NCBI GenBank assembly: GCA_963576565.1
Contig: OY755046.1
Location: 48,354,786 to 48,418,785, forward strand
DNA from: Aspidapion aeneum
Lineage: Eukaryota > Arthropoda > Insecta > Coleoptera > Brentidae
Length of the DNA: 64,000 bases
Reading direction: 5' to 3'
Shown: positions 32,836-47,800 of the stretch, piece after piece
Layout of the letters: each line of letters begins with the position of its first letter
How positions within the stretch are numbered: the stretch's first letter is position 1
Position numbers and translations under genes: made by a program
Notes under the pieces: model-generated
The model's input: only the letters and a program-made list of their open reading frames with translations
Told to the model about the DNA's origin: nothing
Databases searched by the model: none

Positions 32836-35800
32836 CTGAAATAAGAATATCTGACTAAAGATTTGTTCAGGATATATAGTCTCGTAAAAATAAAGCAAAA
32901 TTGGCAACGCAAAACGGCAATCAGTTTTTGGATCCTTTTATTGACTGTACAAAAAAATTGCAACCTGAAATGAATATGACTCAACTAAGTATTTTTTTGT
33001 CGGAGTCATGATGCAGGGCAGTTTTATTGTAGCACACGAATTAACTAAGTCAAAGAATAAAATAGACTAACCTATCATATAGTATATCTTATAACATGTT
33101 CAACATCGAGCTACCAATTTAGTGAGACCTAAATATACAGGTGTAATAGTCTAGGGATAATCTAAAAACACATTTTTCCCCCATACGCCCCCTAGGGGCC
33201 ATATATGGTATTTTTTTTTGACACCTGAAAATTAAGTACTTAAATGCCAACATGCGCGTTAACTTTCATTACTCTAGCTTAAACCGTTCAGAATAAAAAA
33301 ATTATTTTGATATTCTACCTTTTTAGCATTTTTTTGTCTCTTAACAGGTCAGGCAGAATTGGTTCCCATCAATTAGCAATTGGCTAAGACAGGTGTTATA
33401 AAATCTTTATCAAAACGCAGAAGAAAGACGCTATGCTCTAATACTATAAATTCCATAACTATTTAGTACAATGTTTTTTGTGTTCTCTGGAACATTAATG
33501 GTTTAATATTTTTTTCGTTTTTGCCCAAACTATAACACCTAGAAGCTCAATTTTAGTACCGTGTTAAAGCCAATAGAATTCTCTAAAAATGCATTTTCTA
33601 TCAATTTTCTCTAGGACGGTTGGTATAGCCGGTACGAGGCTTAGAAAATGACCCTACCGGTAAAATTTCAGTGTTTGTAAAAAACTGCACATCTTAGACG
33701 ACACGTATCTCCGGAACCAATGAGCCTCAGAAGCTAAAGTTGCGCTCAGATTCTAGAGAATTTGGGGGGCTTTACAAAGGTATTGAACATAAATACCCAA
33801 AAAAAAGTTCTTAAGGCAGTTTTTTTGAAAAGCTTTTATTGACTGGCCCATTTACCCACCTTATGAGTCCTAATGAGCGACATTTTTATACAGTCCATGG
33901 CCTCTGAGTTTGAATCCCCCGCCTCCTCGTTGTCTTTTAACCTTTGATAGATTTTGACAACATTGTCAGCCGTTGACACTAACTGTCGACTTACATCTTC
34001 GCAAAGTTGATTGGAAACTGTAAAAAAAGGAGAATTATAAAGAATCCAACTGTCAAATCGATTTTTTTTGAAAACTTTTAGTTTTTGAAATATAACATTC
34101 ATTTCTTATTTCTTTATAGATAGACCTTTTATTTCTTTATATTAAAAAAAAAATCAATATTTTTTTTTTGTTGACCGGGTTTAATAATATTCTAAAATGA
34201 TCAAATAAAAAATATAATCAAAAATACAGCCCCCCGTTAGGTAAAAGGCCACAATAACATAGTGAAACAATTTTTGCCCAGTTTTAGCTAACGGGGGCAG
34301 AATAGAAGTAATCAAACAAGAAAAGTATAAAAAATATAAAAAACAATAGAATTAAAAAAATCAAATATTGAATGTAGATTTAAGGGAAATTTTACGTTGA
34401 TTTGAAAATAAGGGTCATTCCAAAAGAAAATTATTAACTTAATTTAATATCTCAAAAACTAAAAGTGACAGATCAAATGCAATTTGACAGTGTTCCTTAA
34501 AAAAAACAATTAAGAACATAACAAAATTTTGGAAAATAAAAACTTATAGGCCCTCTCCCAAAATGCAGACTTTTCACAAAAACGGCTCTTAAAAATGGAG
34601 GCTTGCAAGTGGGGGGTCAGTTTTTTTCTCTCTCCCCTAGAAATACCTGAAACCCCAAAACGCATGGAGTTTGGGAAATTCTAAAATTTCAAGTTAAAAA
34701 ATGAAAACAGTATCTTCATACATCTGTCCGTTTTTGAGCTATGCTAACTTTTTTATCAATGAAACTTTCACCTTGGTGATCATACCCTGTATAAAAAAAG
34801 TAAAGCTATTAGTACACAATTACACTTACACTCTATGGAGGATAGGTCAAAACTATCACTCGATGCCTCAAAGTCTTCCATATTGGTAGTTTCTCCAAAA
34901 TGAATTGTATGTCTGTTAGCTGTAAAAACCACACCAATGATAATGAAAGTTAATAAACTGGGTGTTTCTTTTTTAATGGTAAAAGGAGCTTTTGCGACAT
35001 CCCTATATGTCGAATAGGGCAAAGCGAGGCATTTGCCTCCAAAGTTATCAGAAGAAATAAGAACCTTTTTACATAAAAATTGTTCTTTCGCTTCATTCTA
35101 AATCTTAAAAAACGAACAAATTCGACATGTTTTAAGGATTTTTAAAAAACGTACGGTAAATAACTGAAAAAGCCTCTGTTGCATTAAAAAAATACACCCT
35201 GAATGTATGCATGACTTTTTTAAATACGAGGTCTCCATAGTAAATAAGCAAATTGATCCTTTGCCAATTTTTGCCAAAAGTTTGAAGTTCAATAAACCAA
35301 TATCGATTACTTACATGTTACATAAAACGTACTTAAAATTTAAAAAGGTGGTTTAGTTCCGGACAAATTCGCAGTTGACTATAGAAATCGACGTGTCTGA
35401 GTATTTATTCGAATAACAACCTCTACATTTTAAAGAAATATTGCGGTGTGATTGCTCTCTGACTCAATAATAATCACCCAGTCCGCTTATTTATTAGAAA
35501 GACCCTGTAAAAGGTTAAATTTAACTCCAAACTAAAGATGGGGTAAAATTTCAGATTGAAAAATAAGTTGTCTGCTCGGTCGGGGATCGACTCAGAACCT
35601 TTGGCTTTACGCAAAAACACTCCACCAATTTGGCCACCAAGATGATAGGCATGGAAACTCAGCCTACCTAATCAACTGATTTTTTCACATTTTTCTTTTT
35701 GACTGTTAAAGTTGTTAAATGTAACTTCAAATTTAATAGCGATTTCGGCTTTTGCTCGAAAATTGCTCTGAAACGGATGCACGCGTTCGACTTGAAAACA

Positions 35801-38800
35801 AGCAGTGCTCTAAAAAAGATTTGCGTGATCGACTATTGCCCGCAAATCTCCGAGCGGGTGCTCGGAATTGCTCCGTCTCTTTTGACGGAGCAACGTGTCA
35901 GATCACAACAAAAACATAACCCCATTTTTTAGATCTGATTAATTTGTTTCTAATTTTGGTGTATTTGTGTTTTTATAAGTGTTTTCCGTGTTTTACATCT
36001 AGAAAATTTACATTTATATACTTCATTGCACCCAAAAATTTTAAATCAAAAAGCTATAAAACAACAATATTTTTTATTTGTTGACGTTATAAAGCCCAGG
36101 AAATTTCGAGAAAGTACTTGAAAAATCGTGTTCGCCCTTGCTCTGAAGGCGAGCAATCCCGCTCTATCTCAGATCAATCCCGGAGTGCTCGGAGAGAGAT
36201 TCGTGACGTTACCGCTCTACCCGCGAGTGACTTCAGAGCAGTGAAGCCGAAATCGCTATAAAAGAGTCAATAACGTAAAATCTTACCCCTATTTTTATCC
36301 TTGCTACTAAAACTGTGTTTCCTAGAAGGACCATTTGACAAGTTGCCATTGTCAAAACTAAGCTGCCGACTGGCCCTAGGTGGCACTTGCGGTTTTTTGG
36401 TTTCTACTATTTCATCGTCAGATGTTGAGATGTTGTCGATGCCTATTTGGTTAAGATTGCCTATTAAAAAAAAATACAATGACCAATAATTTTAGCGAAT
36501 CAAATAGAGCTTCTGTGGTTCATTATAAAGGCACGTATTCATTACAGGCAGAAATCGCATGTCTCGCTGCGAGGCCGAACGAGCATATGTATGTGTAGGT
36601 GCCTTCGAGGTGCGGCAAACAGCATACGATTCGGACCCGAGGTATGCGACGCCATCCGATCGGATCGGATATGCACGGCATTTGTTGGTCTCAATGCGGT
36701 ATTTACTTGAGCATGAATGCAAACGAGGCATTCGCATTTGGCCTCCCAGCGAGGCATGCGTTTTTGGGCCCAGGTGAATACGCGCCTTAAGGAATCGTCT
36801 CCACTTGCTTAGTAGGTATAGTGGCTTTTGTAGGGATATGCGGTTAGGTGATTTTATGGTATCTTTGTTTATTATATGGACTGAAATTAGTTACTTATTT
36901 TTGTGTCATTGTTTGTCACAATGGTAAAATTTTTACGTCAATGCATATCCATAAAAATTCTACTATAGGGGTTAGTATCGGATATTTTCAAAATATTTTA
37001 GCCAGTGTTAAATTAGACCTCAACTATGCAAAAGACACTTTCCACTTCTCTCTGTTGACCTTTAAGGAGTTGGATTTTCGTTATAAGGCTTTTACAAACC
37101 TAATTTTAAAAAATCATCATCTTACGCTAAGTAAGGATAGCAACGTGAAACAAATTAAAGTAAACTACACTTTTTAGTAGCAAGTAAAAGTTATTTTGAT
37201 TTTGGGTCTACAAATGGGATTAACATATTTTTTTTTTCAAAATAATAAATTTTTTTTTTTTTTACAATAATTTTGATTTGTTTGTATTGTTACTATTTTG
37301 CCTTAGTAGTGCTTTACCTAGAATTAAAACATAAAAGTTTAAAAAAAGGTCAGTAACAAAGCAACATAAAGATTATTTTAAAAAATTCAGCTATCTTCAA
37401 ATTTCAACTTCTCAGATCTGCCTTTATGCATTTAAACCAAATTTACCAGATATCAGTATACATTGAGCTACAAAAACCATGAAAAAGAAAATAAGTATTT
37501 TGTGATAATGACATATTTTTTTAATCAACCATTTTATGCTACTTGAATGTTATAAGTTTTTGAGGTTTAAAAAAAAAACCAACCGTGACACCCACCCTTG
37601 GTAAATTTTTTGTTATTGTTTTTATAGCAAGGCTGCAAGGCAAATACAAAAGAACTGTGAGCAAACCTAGTAATAGGAATCATTACATCGAGTTGGGTTA
37701 AATGCCTATTTGGGTCTTTGTGGCGGCCATTTAGGGGTAATTTTCTGATGAGATTTTATAATTGGTTACTTCACAAACAGGTATAAGTACCTTTTTATCA
37801 TATTCAAATTTCCTGTTTTCATTGTGGTCGTAATAATATTAACATTACAAATAATGAAACAACTTGCAGTGTTCTAAAACTTTAAAACTCTACTAACAAA
37901 ACAATTCATTTTTAAATAAATAAATTAAACCGACGTAAAATCTAAACGCACACTGCTTAATATTTTCTGTCTGCATTCCAAAAAACTAAAACAAAAAAGA
38001 TTGTGATAAATCAGTTTTTCAACAGAGAAAAAAACACACACACACACATAAATACAAAAGATTTTAGAACACACACAGGCTTTTTGTTTTATTAGTTTCA
38101 TTATTTGTAATCCTAAAATTCTTGAGACCACAATAAAAATAAATGGTATTTTTAGTCCATATTATGGTGGTGTCGTTTTATAGAAAATCAAACAGGTTAT
38201 TGTCTTCCTCCACTATTTTTTTTTTAGTAGAGGAAGACAGTAATAATAAACGGCTTCATGATGGATCTGATACATTCCTAGCCAATTAGCACACTCCAAG
38301 TAAACTCCATGCTACATCAGCCTTGAAAACAGTTTTTTGTAAATATCTCAGAAACCAAAGCCCCTATGAGTTTCATGGTTATAACACAAATTATTGGAAA
38401 AAATGTGTTCTACTATATTCCGAACTGCATATTGATGCGATGCTCCGTTAAAAAGTTTGCATTTAAAAAAAAATGTACTGTCAAAAAACTGTTATTAGCA
38501 TCAAGGGATTTTCACCCAAATCTAATCAGCTTGTTACAGTGTTTTATTACACTATTTTACCTAAAAATTTCATAAAAATCGGTTCAGCGGTTTAGGAGCT
38601 ATGGTGTCACGGATAGACATACACACACACCGACAGACGTCACGCCGATATTGCTAAGATAGGTCCAAATACACCCAAATAACAATTTTTCGGCGTTATC
38701 TCAAAAAACAATTTAATAAATTAGGTCTGCAAAACCGCTATAACGAAAACTTAACTCCTCAACAATCAACGAAAAAGGGGGTGGAAAAAAGTTGCTGATT

Positions 38801-41800
38801 TTTGCATAGCTCAGGTCCAATTTAAAGTAGCGTATTCACTTGAGGACGGCTTCGCAAGCCCCACTTATCGTAGAATTGTTCGTCTCAAGGCGCATACGTT
38901 CGGCCTCTCAGCGAGCTATACTGCTTTGTGCTCAAGTGGTAACGCGCCTTAAGATTGGCTAAAATACTTCGACAATTCATGACTCGAACCTCTAGACGTT
39001 TACCGATATTTTATAGATTTACCTTAAAACGAAATTGCTAAATGTTTACTGGCGCGTAAAGTACTTTGAGTTATTTGCAAGTGGAAACAATACCTTAATC
39101 AAACTAAGGCCTAGGATACTTTTAGGCTTGTTTTAAGAACACTGAATTGTACTCAATTTCCTTGAATTATTATTAGAGATCTTAGAGAATCAACAAACTT
39201 AAATGCAATTGCTTGATTATTCCCATGCATTCTTTTAATAGTATTAGGTACTTAAGCAATAACTTAAGCCATTCCACAAAGAGGATTCATCCACAAGAAA
39301 CAAAAAACTCTTAAACATGAGTAAAATGGCAGTTTTACCTTTGGAAATATAATGAATTTCTGAGCTCAATTTACTACTCACGAGGAAAGATCAAAAAGTT
39401 CTAAAATGAGGTAGATATCCAGAACCATGAATTAAATTGTCAATAGTTCCCTGCAGTGCGAGTTTAGCCAGAGAAGCTACAACCTGTTTGTGCAAATTGT
39501 ATCCCAAATTATCAAAAGGAATGCTCTTTAAAAAAAATTAAAAATCAAAATGCGAAGATTTGTGTTAAAAGAAAAAGAAGACATTTTTGATGTTTTAAAA
39601 CTTTTATATTTTTAGGATTTTAGACTCCTCTCTAGGACTCGATTTTTTTAAAAGATATAAGCGATTATTAACAAATATTGCAAAAGTAAAAACATAGAAA
39701 TTTGACCTATAATAGGAGAAAAAAAGTTAAAAATTAAGAAATAGGTTTTTGCTTTTTTTTGTGCAAGTGCAAAAATATTTATTTATAGGAAAACCGATCT
39801 ACGAACTCACACGACAAAATCATTATTTCAGTAAGGTTTTTAAAAGTTTTATACCACAATAAAACATGTCATACATTAAAGGTATACCGATCAATTTTGT
39901 ACTTAAGTGCGACCAGTAGGGACAGGTAGATTTAGCAATTGAATGATTTTTTTATTTAATTTTTTGTAAAATTTTTATTGGTTGTCAAATCCAATCTCTA
40001 GCTGTTTTATGATCTCTGGTCCCATTGCCCGGCAGTCAACGTGTTTATAAATTAACTTCTAATTTTTTCCTTGCCTCGTGAGTAACGCTTAATGATTATA
40101 AGAAAATTAATGAGTAGATATCAGAAACACTACACCCATGGTTAGTGACACTTACTTGTCGAATATGATTGTTTTTTCCGACTCTGCAATGACTTGGGGG
40201 TGTTAATCTTGTTATGACTACTGATAGTGGGCCTCATCAACCTATTGACAGATTTCTTCTCGGGATCTCTGTCATTCTCTGAGTCGGACTGATGGTTCAA
40301 CACCATCGTCGATTTGCTGCGCATCATAGAGTTATTTTTAACAGCCCTAGGTGTCATGCGGGTAGGTTTTTTGCCTGAAACTGTCGAGGAGGGAAATGTC
40401 AAAGGGTTGTTTTTGACCACATGCATGTTAAAACATTAAAGGAAAAAATGACAAAACAATCAACATTGCTCGTGAGTTAATGTGGCACTGGCATACCATA
40501 TTTTGCCTATTTAACTATATTTTAATGTTTAAGTGCAATCGGTTTCGAAATTACCAACTCTTATCTCTAAGTGATGATTTCGTTATTCACTAGATTAAGA
40601 TTAATTTTGAGTTAATTATGGAACGATATTATCTCGGCTGCATTACAAAAATAAGTTAAGATGAAATTGAAAATTTAAAACCTTTTAATTATCCATGGTT
40701 TTCTTTATTTGTACCAGTTGGTTTGCGGTTTTGTGTAGATTATAGAGTTGTCAATAAACTAACTGCTAAGGGTGCGTATTTGATGCCTGACCCCCTTGAT
40801 AACATTAAGGATGCAAGGTATTTCGATACTCTGCTCTGTGTAGAAACAAGAAATCTCCCTCGAATACACACCTCTGATTGCTACGCGCATGAAATTGCTC
40901 TTACTTTTGAGACTAACAACATTTTTAATGAGCAATGCTTTTTTTTATTTCTCTAAAAAATTCGAAAATAATGTCATTGTGCCAAAACTATGAGAAATTA
41001 GCTGCTCCAACCAATTAGATGGGTGCATTTGAAAGAGATTAATCATTTTCCCTGATTTGAAAGCTGGAAGTTGTTAGCCTAATTTAACAAATGGCAAACT
41101 TTACTGCCAATTAGGCAAAGCAGTATCAAAAAAGTTAACAAAAAACTTAATCAGATCTTACTTAATATAATAATTAAAATAATTAAGATAATAATTCAGG
41201 TGACGTGCGGTTGTGTGAAGATTATAGAGTCGTCAATAAAGTAACTTACAAAGATGCATATCCCGTGCCTAGCACGCAAGATATTTAAATAAATGCTTTG
41301 AATAATAAATCGATTTATTAGACTATACCTTAAATTTCACCAGAGTAGATCCCAAAACCGGTCGCCATATTTGTAGTATGGAAAAACAAAGACTATTAAA
41401 CAAGCTATTTGACTATTATTAAAAGCTTATATTGACAACTCAATAATATACACAAAATCGCAAATCAGCTGAATTATCTTAATCATTATAATTAATAAAA
41501 CACATAAAGAACTAAAAGGTTTAGTCAGCATTATATCAAATATATTATTATTTTATAACGCTAAATTTTTCCTTAAACAAATCGAAAAAAGAAAACAATT
41601 ACACAAAAAAAACAGAGGTCTGAGATATTCTAAACATAAAAAATAAAAACAATAATAGAGAACAAATAGCACATGCGACATAAAACATGTAATGTAAAGC
41701 AAGGCTACACAATATGCCTAGATCAGCAAAAACATTTACCAACATTAAAACTTCCGTTTAACTAATCTTAACAGTTTGTTGTATATTTATTTACCCATAC

Positions 41801-44800
41801 AAATAAGACATATTTTCAGATTTTTTTTTGCAAATAAAACTTTGCTCCCTTTGTATTTAAAACTAATACTTACCACTTTCAATTTTTCTTTTTGGCACTA
41901 CTGGAGTGTTTAGATTTTGCATGCTAAGGTCACTGAGACTGCACGAGCGCCTCAGGCTGTTTTCGGGGCTAGTATCATCCATGTCAAACACTGTAAAAAA
42001 TCATGCAAAAACCCAAAATTGTATAACAAACCAAACTCACGTAAAAAATGTAAATAAATCGCGACAAAAACACAAAATTGAAAAAAGTGGTTTATTATTA
42101 AATTTATATCATATTTGTTACTTGCATGGGGACCACAAAGGGGTACAATAGTCCTTGCGCAAATCCTTATGAATTGTTAGATAATGCTCTAGGTAACAAA
42201 ATACACTTATATCTTAGACAGTTGTCAAATAAAAAAGCGAACACATGCCCAAAAGCCAAAAAAGAAGAGCAAAATAAAGTTAAAAAATAACGGAAAAAGT
42301 AGGTAGCCAACTAAAAATAAAAATCTGAGACTCATTGACAATTTCATGCAATTTTTGACAGTTTTCTTCTAAATCCATGCAGCAATTTTGTACAGCTCAA
42401 TCTTTTTTTTCTTTGACATTTCTTGTCAGATATTCCCATGCTTTCTAGCATAATTTGACATAAAATACATCCATGCACTTCACCTTCACTTTTGTCCTTT
42501 CCTTTGCTCTTTTCGTCATTTTTATTTGACAAATTTGACACTTTTGCTCCTTCGTCATTTAATTCCTTTGTTTTCTCATTTGGCACTTTTGAGGGTTCAT
42601 TCGTATTATTTGTTTCTTCATTTACCATTCTTATGGGATTGTTATTGAGTCTACGCTCAACAAAACTTGGCAAACTTAAATTCCTTCGTCTAAACTTAAT
42701 TGGTGTGGCTTGTAACTTTGTCAGGTCGTTATAATAACTTTGCGTTGTTGTCATATTTTCGAACATGCTTGAGAGAGCTCGTACCTTGCCACGTGATACG
42801 TTTTGTTTGTAAATATCGACTAGAGTGTTTATTTTGTGCAATTTTCGTTGAATTTCGTTTAATATTTTTATATTGTGCAAAGCCATTGCTATTTTATCTT
42901 GAGCATAGGTGGGAGAATTTTTTTTGGCAGGCTAAAAGGTTAAAATAATTTTTAAATATCATCAAATGTCAGTGACAACCAAAGGTTAAATCCCCAATTG
43001 ATTCGTAACTTTCTTAAAAATATTTTAATACTGTGTATAATAATCCTTCGACAGATTGCTAAATTTTTGGAGCGATGCTATGACATTTCAATACCCCAGA
43101 TAAAATTAATGTTAAACCATTTTGGTTAAATTGGAAAAAAATTACACTATTCTGAGCACAATGAGATGCTGTATCCAAATTAAAAATATCTACAGGGGTT
43201 TTTAAAATATCTAATTCTTTTCCCTCAAAAAATTAAATAACGTCGCCATTTTGTTATCATATTAAATAAAATTTGGGGACTATAGCCATTAACGAATGAT
43301 AGACCTTCTACTTTTATTTGAAGCACCTTTTACATTATGAATTAGCCCCCAACTAACAAAAAAAAGTTCGTAAAATATTTTTAAACAAATAATTTCCCAT
43401 AAAAAATTACTTTCATTACCTCCCCCTCAGAGCCAGCTGCGACATTCGATCCTTGAGAAACAATCGGCTGCTTTTTCAAAACTTTTTCCAATTGGAACGC
43501 TGTGTTCTTATTGACACACGCTTTTTTCGACCATACATTAACTTCTAAACTGTCAAATTTCACACTTTCGCTGTCAGAATAAGCAGGATTATTGATGTTA
43601 ACATCGAGCGAATCAAAATCTATTTTTGACGGTGGAGACTTTTTATCTAGGCTGTCATATAGTTCGGTTAAGATAGTGTTATTGACAGTATTGATATTTT
43701 GTTCGTGTCTTGACATACCACTACTAGAAGCTTGAAGTTCGAAATCGATATTATTTTCTTTGTAATGAACTTCTATAGTATTTTCATCCGTCACAACCAA
43801 ACCTTGTTTTCTATTGTTTAAATTATTAGGTTTTGGATTATTATTTTTGTAAAAATCATCTTTTTTAACATATTCATAAGTAGTTTTTCTTTTCTTAGAA
43901 CTATTTCTTCTGATAGCTTTAGGTGGCTTGTGAGTAATTTTCTCTTCAGTGGTATTTAATAGAGTTTTGGCAAACAAATGTCTGTCTAAACTAGAAGTTT
44001 CTTGTCTTTGGTTTTTATTACTGTTTTTGTCAAAATTTATAGTAGATAACGCGAAATTTTTATTATGACCAGCAGACTCAAAAAGTTCTATGTTTACTTC
44101 TGGTTTATTGTTTAGGACGTTACAAAATTTGCTTTTGTATTGCTTGTTTTTTGTGGCTAAGGACGGAATGTACATCTTCATTTCATCGATATTTTTGTTT
44201 GGTAATTTCACAGGAACATTTTCTTTACAAGAATTTTTAGTTGTTGCTTCAACAAAAAATGCAACAGGTTTCTTATCGCTCGTATTTGAAGACTGAGCGA
44301 TGGAATTTTCAAATTTAAGCAATTTTTTTTGGAAATCCTCAGAACCTCTGGTTTTTTTTACGACAATTTGCTCAGGAGTGTCAAAATCAGTCTGGGTTTG
44401 GCAAGTTTTTTGACTCACTTTGATTACTTTTGGCACTGAAATTGATATATTTTCGCACACCGATGAAAAATTCGGTTCAGTATAGTTTTTAGGAAGACTA
44501 CTGCTTAAATCATTTTCAAAAGGCGAAGATATATTTTTTGGTAAACTTTGAGAGTGACACATGTTGTAAGCTGCCTAAAATTTGGTATTTGTTTAATTAT
44601 TTTTACAACTAAACTTTTTTATTTAAAATAAAAAAACAAAAATGCAATGATGGGCAATCTATCAAAGAATAACCAACCCTCAAATTCAAGTACCTTGACA
44701 AGATCTGACAATGAAGGCATAAAGGTTTGACAAGATCTAATGAAAAGGCGCAACTCTTCATTGTTTGACAAGACCAAATCTCTTGAAGAGATTGTTCATC

Positions 44801-47800
44801 ATTTAATATTAAATAATGTATAATTGCCCTCAAAATTTCATTTAACTAAAAACCACGGTCAAAACATATGGCTCTTGTAATACATGACAAAAGGAGAGAA
44901 AGTTATAGAAAAAATTTAAAATATGTCAACTTTGACAGCTTGTTTCTTAAGAACAAATAATTACACCAACACGGGTAAGTATTGTAACAACTTTATATTG
45001 AAGACGTCTACATATAGAACTTTATAAAATATTAGTACGAGGGCTGTCTTTAGAGTTTGCATATAGAATATAGCATAGAGGGCGACACTGATCGAATGTC
45101 ATTACCAAAACTTAACCTCAATCTTTAGCGAACCTAAATTCAAAACGTCAGTGTGATACATATAGTTCTATAGCTACAGTGAATTTTTTAAGTTAACAAA
45201 TCAATCGAAAATTGAAATTAACTTTCGAAGAAAATTATTTCAACAAGAATGCCTTGACGAGTTAATTTCTGTTTTCGGTAATAAAGCACCACATCAGTCG
45301 ACAGTTTCTCTTTGGTATTCAATGGAATTCAAGTGTGAACGGATTAGCCTTAGCGACGATCCAAGGCTAGATCCACCAAAAAACGGCTGTTACCCAGGAA
45401 AACATCAATGCTGTGCGCATGCTCATCACGGAAGATCGACATGTGGGATTTCAAAGACCTCAATGAAAAAAGTTTTGCAGGAAGAATTAGGGGTGAGAAA
45501 ATTAGTTTTCCGCTGGACTCTCAGAAAACTTTTGACCGCTTCGAGGCAGGAAACTCGAAAAACGTGTACAGCATTGTCAGTGGTGATGAATCGTGTATTT
45601 ACTCATATAAACCCGAAAACAAACATCAGTTCTCTGTTTGGGTGTTTCAAGATGAAGAAAAACCAACAAAAGTCATCACTACTGTCTTATTCTAGCTGTA
45701 TATGCAAACCTAAAAGACAACCCTCACACCTGTAAATCAAGTGAGTGACAAACATGCAAAAATATTTTTTTGGTTTAACCTTCTCACCTCATGCATTAGC
45801 CTCCTCTGACCCTCAAAAAGCACCTCTAATGGCGCACTTTTACAATCACTTTCATTTGATATAACTGACTCCAAACTATTACAGTAGCTTTTAGTTTTCC
45901 CCGTATAATAATCGTATTCTAAATTTTCTTCACTTAAAATCGAGTCTTGACTATTTTTGATACTAGGGTTTAAGTAGAAGGACTCGCTGTTAGGGATTTC
46001 TTCGATATATTCTTCTTGATATTTATAAATTTCATTGTTGGACACACAACGCCTAGGTGGGACGGATTTTTTCGATTTTTTTGAGTTTAAATTTAAAAAA
46101 TCGAAGTCTTCTAAAGAATCTGAGCTAAAATGTTCTTCTTCTTGAGCATCTTGTTTAATTTTATCTTCTGCAGTTTTCTTTTCTTCCATTCGAGTACGAT
46201 TTTTAAAACTTTCTTCAATAGCTTTATAATCCTTAGTAAAATCTTGACTGAATTTTTCAATATCACTGCAGACTTGTTTAAAACCTTCATTGGCATTGTC
46301 AAAATCTACAAAATAACTGAAAGATTGTCGGTCTTGAGGTTTAGATTGAGCTACGTAGTCTGTAAACTGTCTTTCTTCAGTAACAGGACTAACTGGCAAA
46401 CTTTTGTGCATTTTATACTTTGTCAATGTCTTATCTAACTTTAATTTACGGGGCCTAACTAAATCATTGAGTTTTTTTTCAGGACTCTTCATCGCTAAAG
46501 CCAAGCTTTCCCGAAATTTACTTGCCTCAGCATCTAAACTGTTAAGATTAAACATATGACTAAGCTCTGACGTGTTTCGAGTTATATCCCGCATAAAGCA
46601 TCCGCACAATTGTAAATCAGCTGACAAACTTGGCAGGCTACCTGTCATTATTGCGTTATGGTTAGTAGATACGGAAATATTAGTAGGATCATTAGTAGTA
46701 GCAGAGTTAATTAGGCAAGAGCAAGTAGTTTCGGAGTTGTTACCTTGTTTTTTTGTATATTTATCCCGCTCTGGGACGTGGGAGAGGTCGTAGATCGATT
46801 GGCTGTTTTTCAAGGGTGTCGAATGACCAACCTGGGAAGAAAAAAAATATCATAAGAGGTCAAAATAAAATGAAAGTTTAAACAAGTTTTTGAATAATTA
46901 TAGAACTGAACATTTCTCTTCTTCTTCTAAACCCATGCTTAAGCTTCTACAGGGTGAGCCAGAAAATAAAGTTCGAACAATGCTCATTGGGAAAAATTTA
47001 AAAAGCTGTCGCAAGAATTTAGAGAAATGTATAAACTAATGTAAAGGTACAAGCTAAATAAAACCATTTAAATAACATCACAACTTACGCTCTCTAACTT
47101 TTTCTTGGTCTCTGCTATCCTTTTATTCAACTCTTGTCTTTTTCTGATGGCTTCCGGATCGTTTCTCGTTTGTTTCACGGCATTTATGGCATCTTGATTT
47201 TTGTTCCCGCTGCTTGTTAGGAACTTGGAACTAAATGATGATTTGTTTGCTAGTAAAAAACAAAAAAATAATTACGACCAAGTATAACTAGCTTGATTAA
47301 AACAAACCATATCAAATTTCAATACAGCCATAAAGTAAACTTTCAGACATTTTTCTTTATTACTGCAAATTTTGTTTACACATGTTGCAAAAACTTGTGT
47401 GAGAAGTCTGGGAAAATTTTCTTGCAAGTGAACATACTTGGAGTCATTTCCGTTTCCGCTCCTGACATGCTTTCGAAGGTCGCCTGCAAGTAGCTCCCCC
47501 TGTTGACTATTTGATCTAACGACTCCGAACTAACTGAGAAAAGTGACATTGGGTTTCTATCAGTCGCGTCGCCGCTTGGGGTTGAAGCCTAAGCAAAACA
47601 TAAATCAAAAATAAGTGAAATAGCGTCACTGCATCCTAAACCTGGGTCTCACAATGCAGTGACCCTAGAGTTTTAGCTAAAAAAACGACATCTAGTGACA
47701 AAAATTTGAACATCCTAATTTGCATTTTTAGTTGATTCGTACAAGCGGTAGTTCATTCACAAAAGTAGTAGTGCAAATATATATTTTATGAAGTGTGTTT

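Noticed and set aside
32567..32839. Plus-strand 90-codon ORF over the Wdr62 last exon
   Set aside because: Antisense shadow of a conserved, correctly spliced exon.
36542..36790. Several Cys/Arg-rich ORFs on both strands
   Set aside because: Produced by the inverted arms of a MITE; mutually overlapping, no domain.
36848..37177. 109-codon plus-strand ORF in a Wdr62 intron
   Set aside because: AT-rich codon use, no motif, no splice context. Probably chance.
42344..42483. Read-through of Wdr62 exon 22 to a CxxC-containing tail and stop
   Set aside because: Phase and continuity with exons 23-28, which carry the conserved C-terminal helix, favour splicing at 42,484. A read-through isoform is not excluded.
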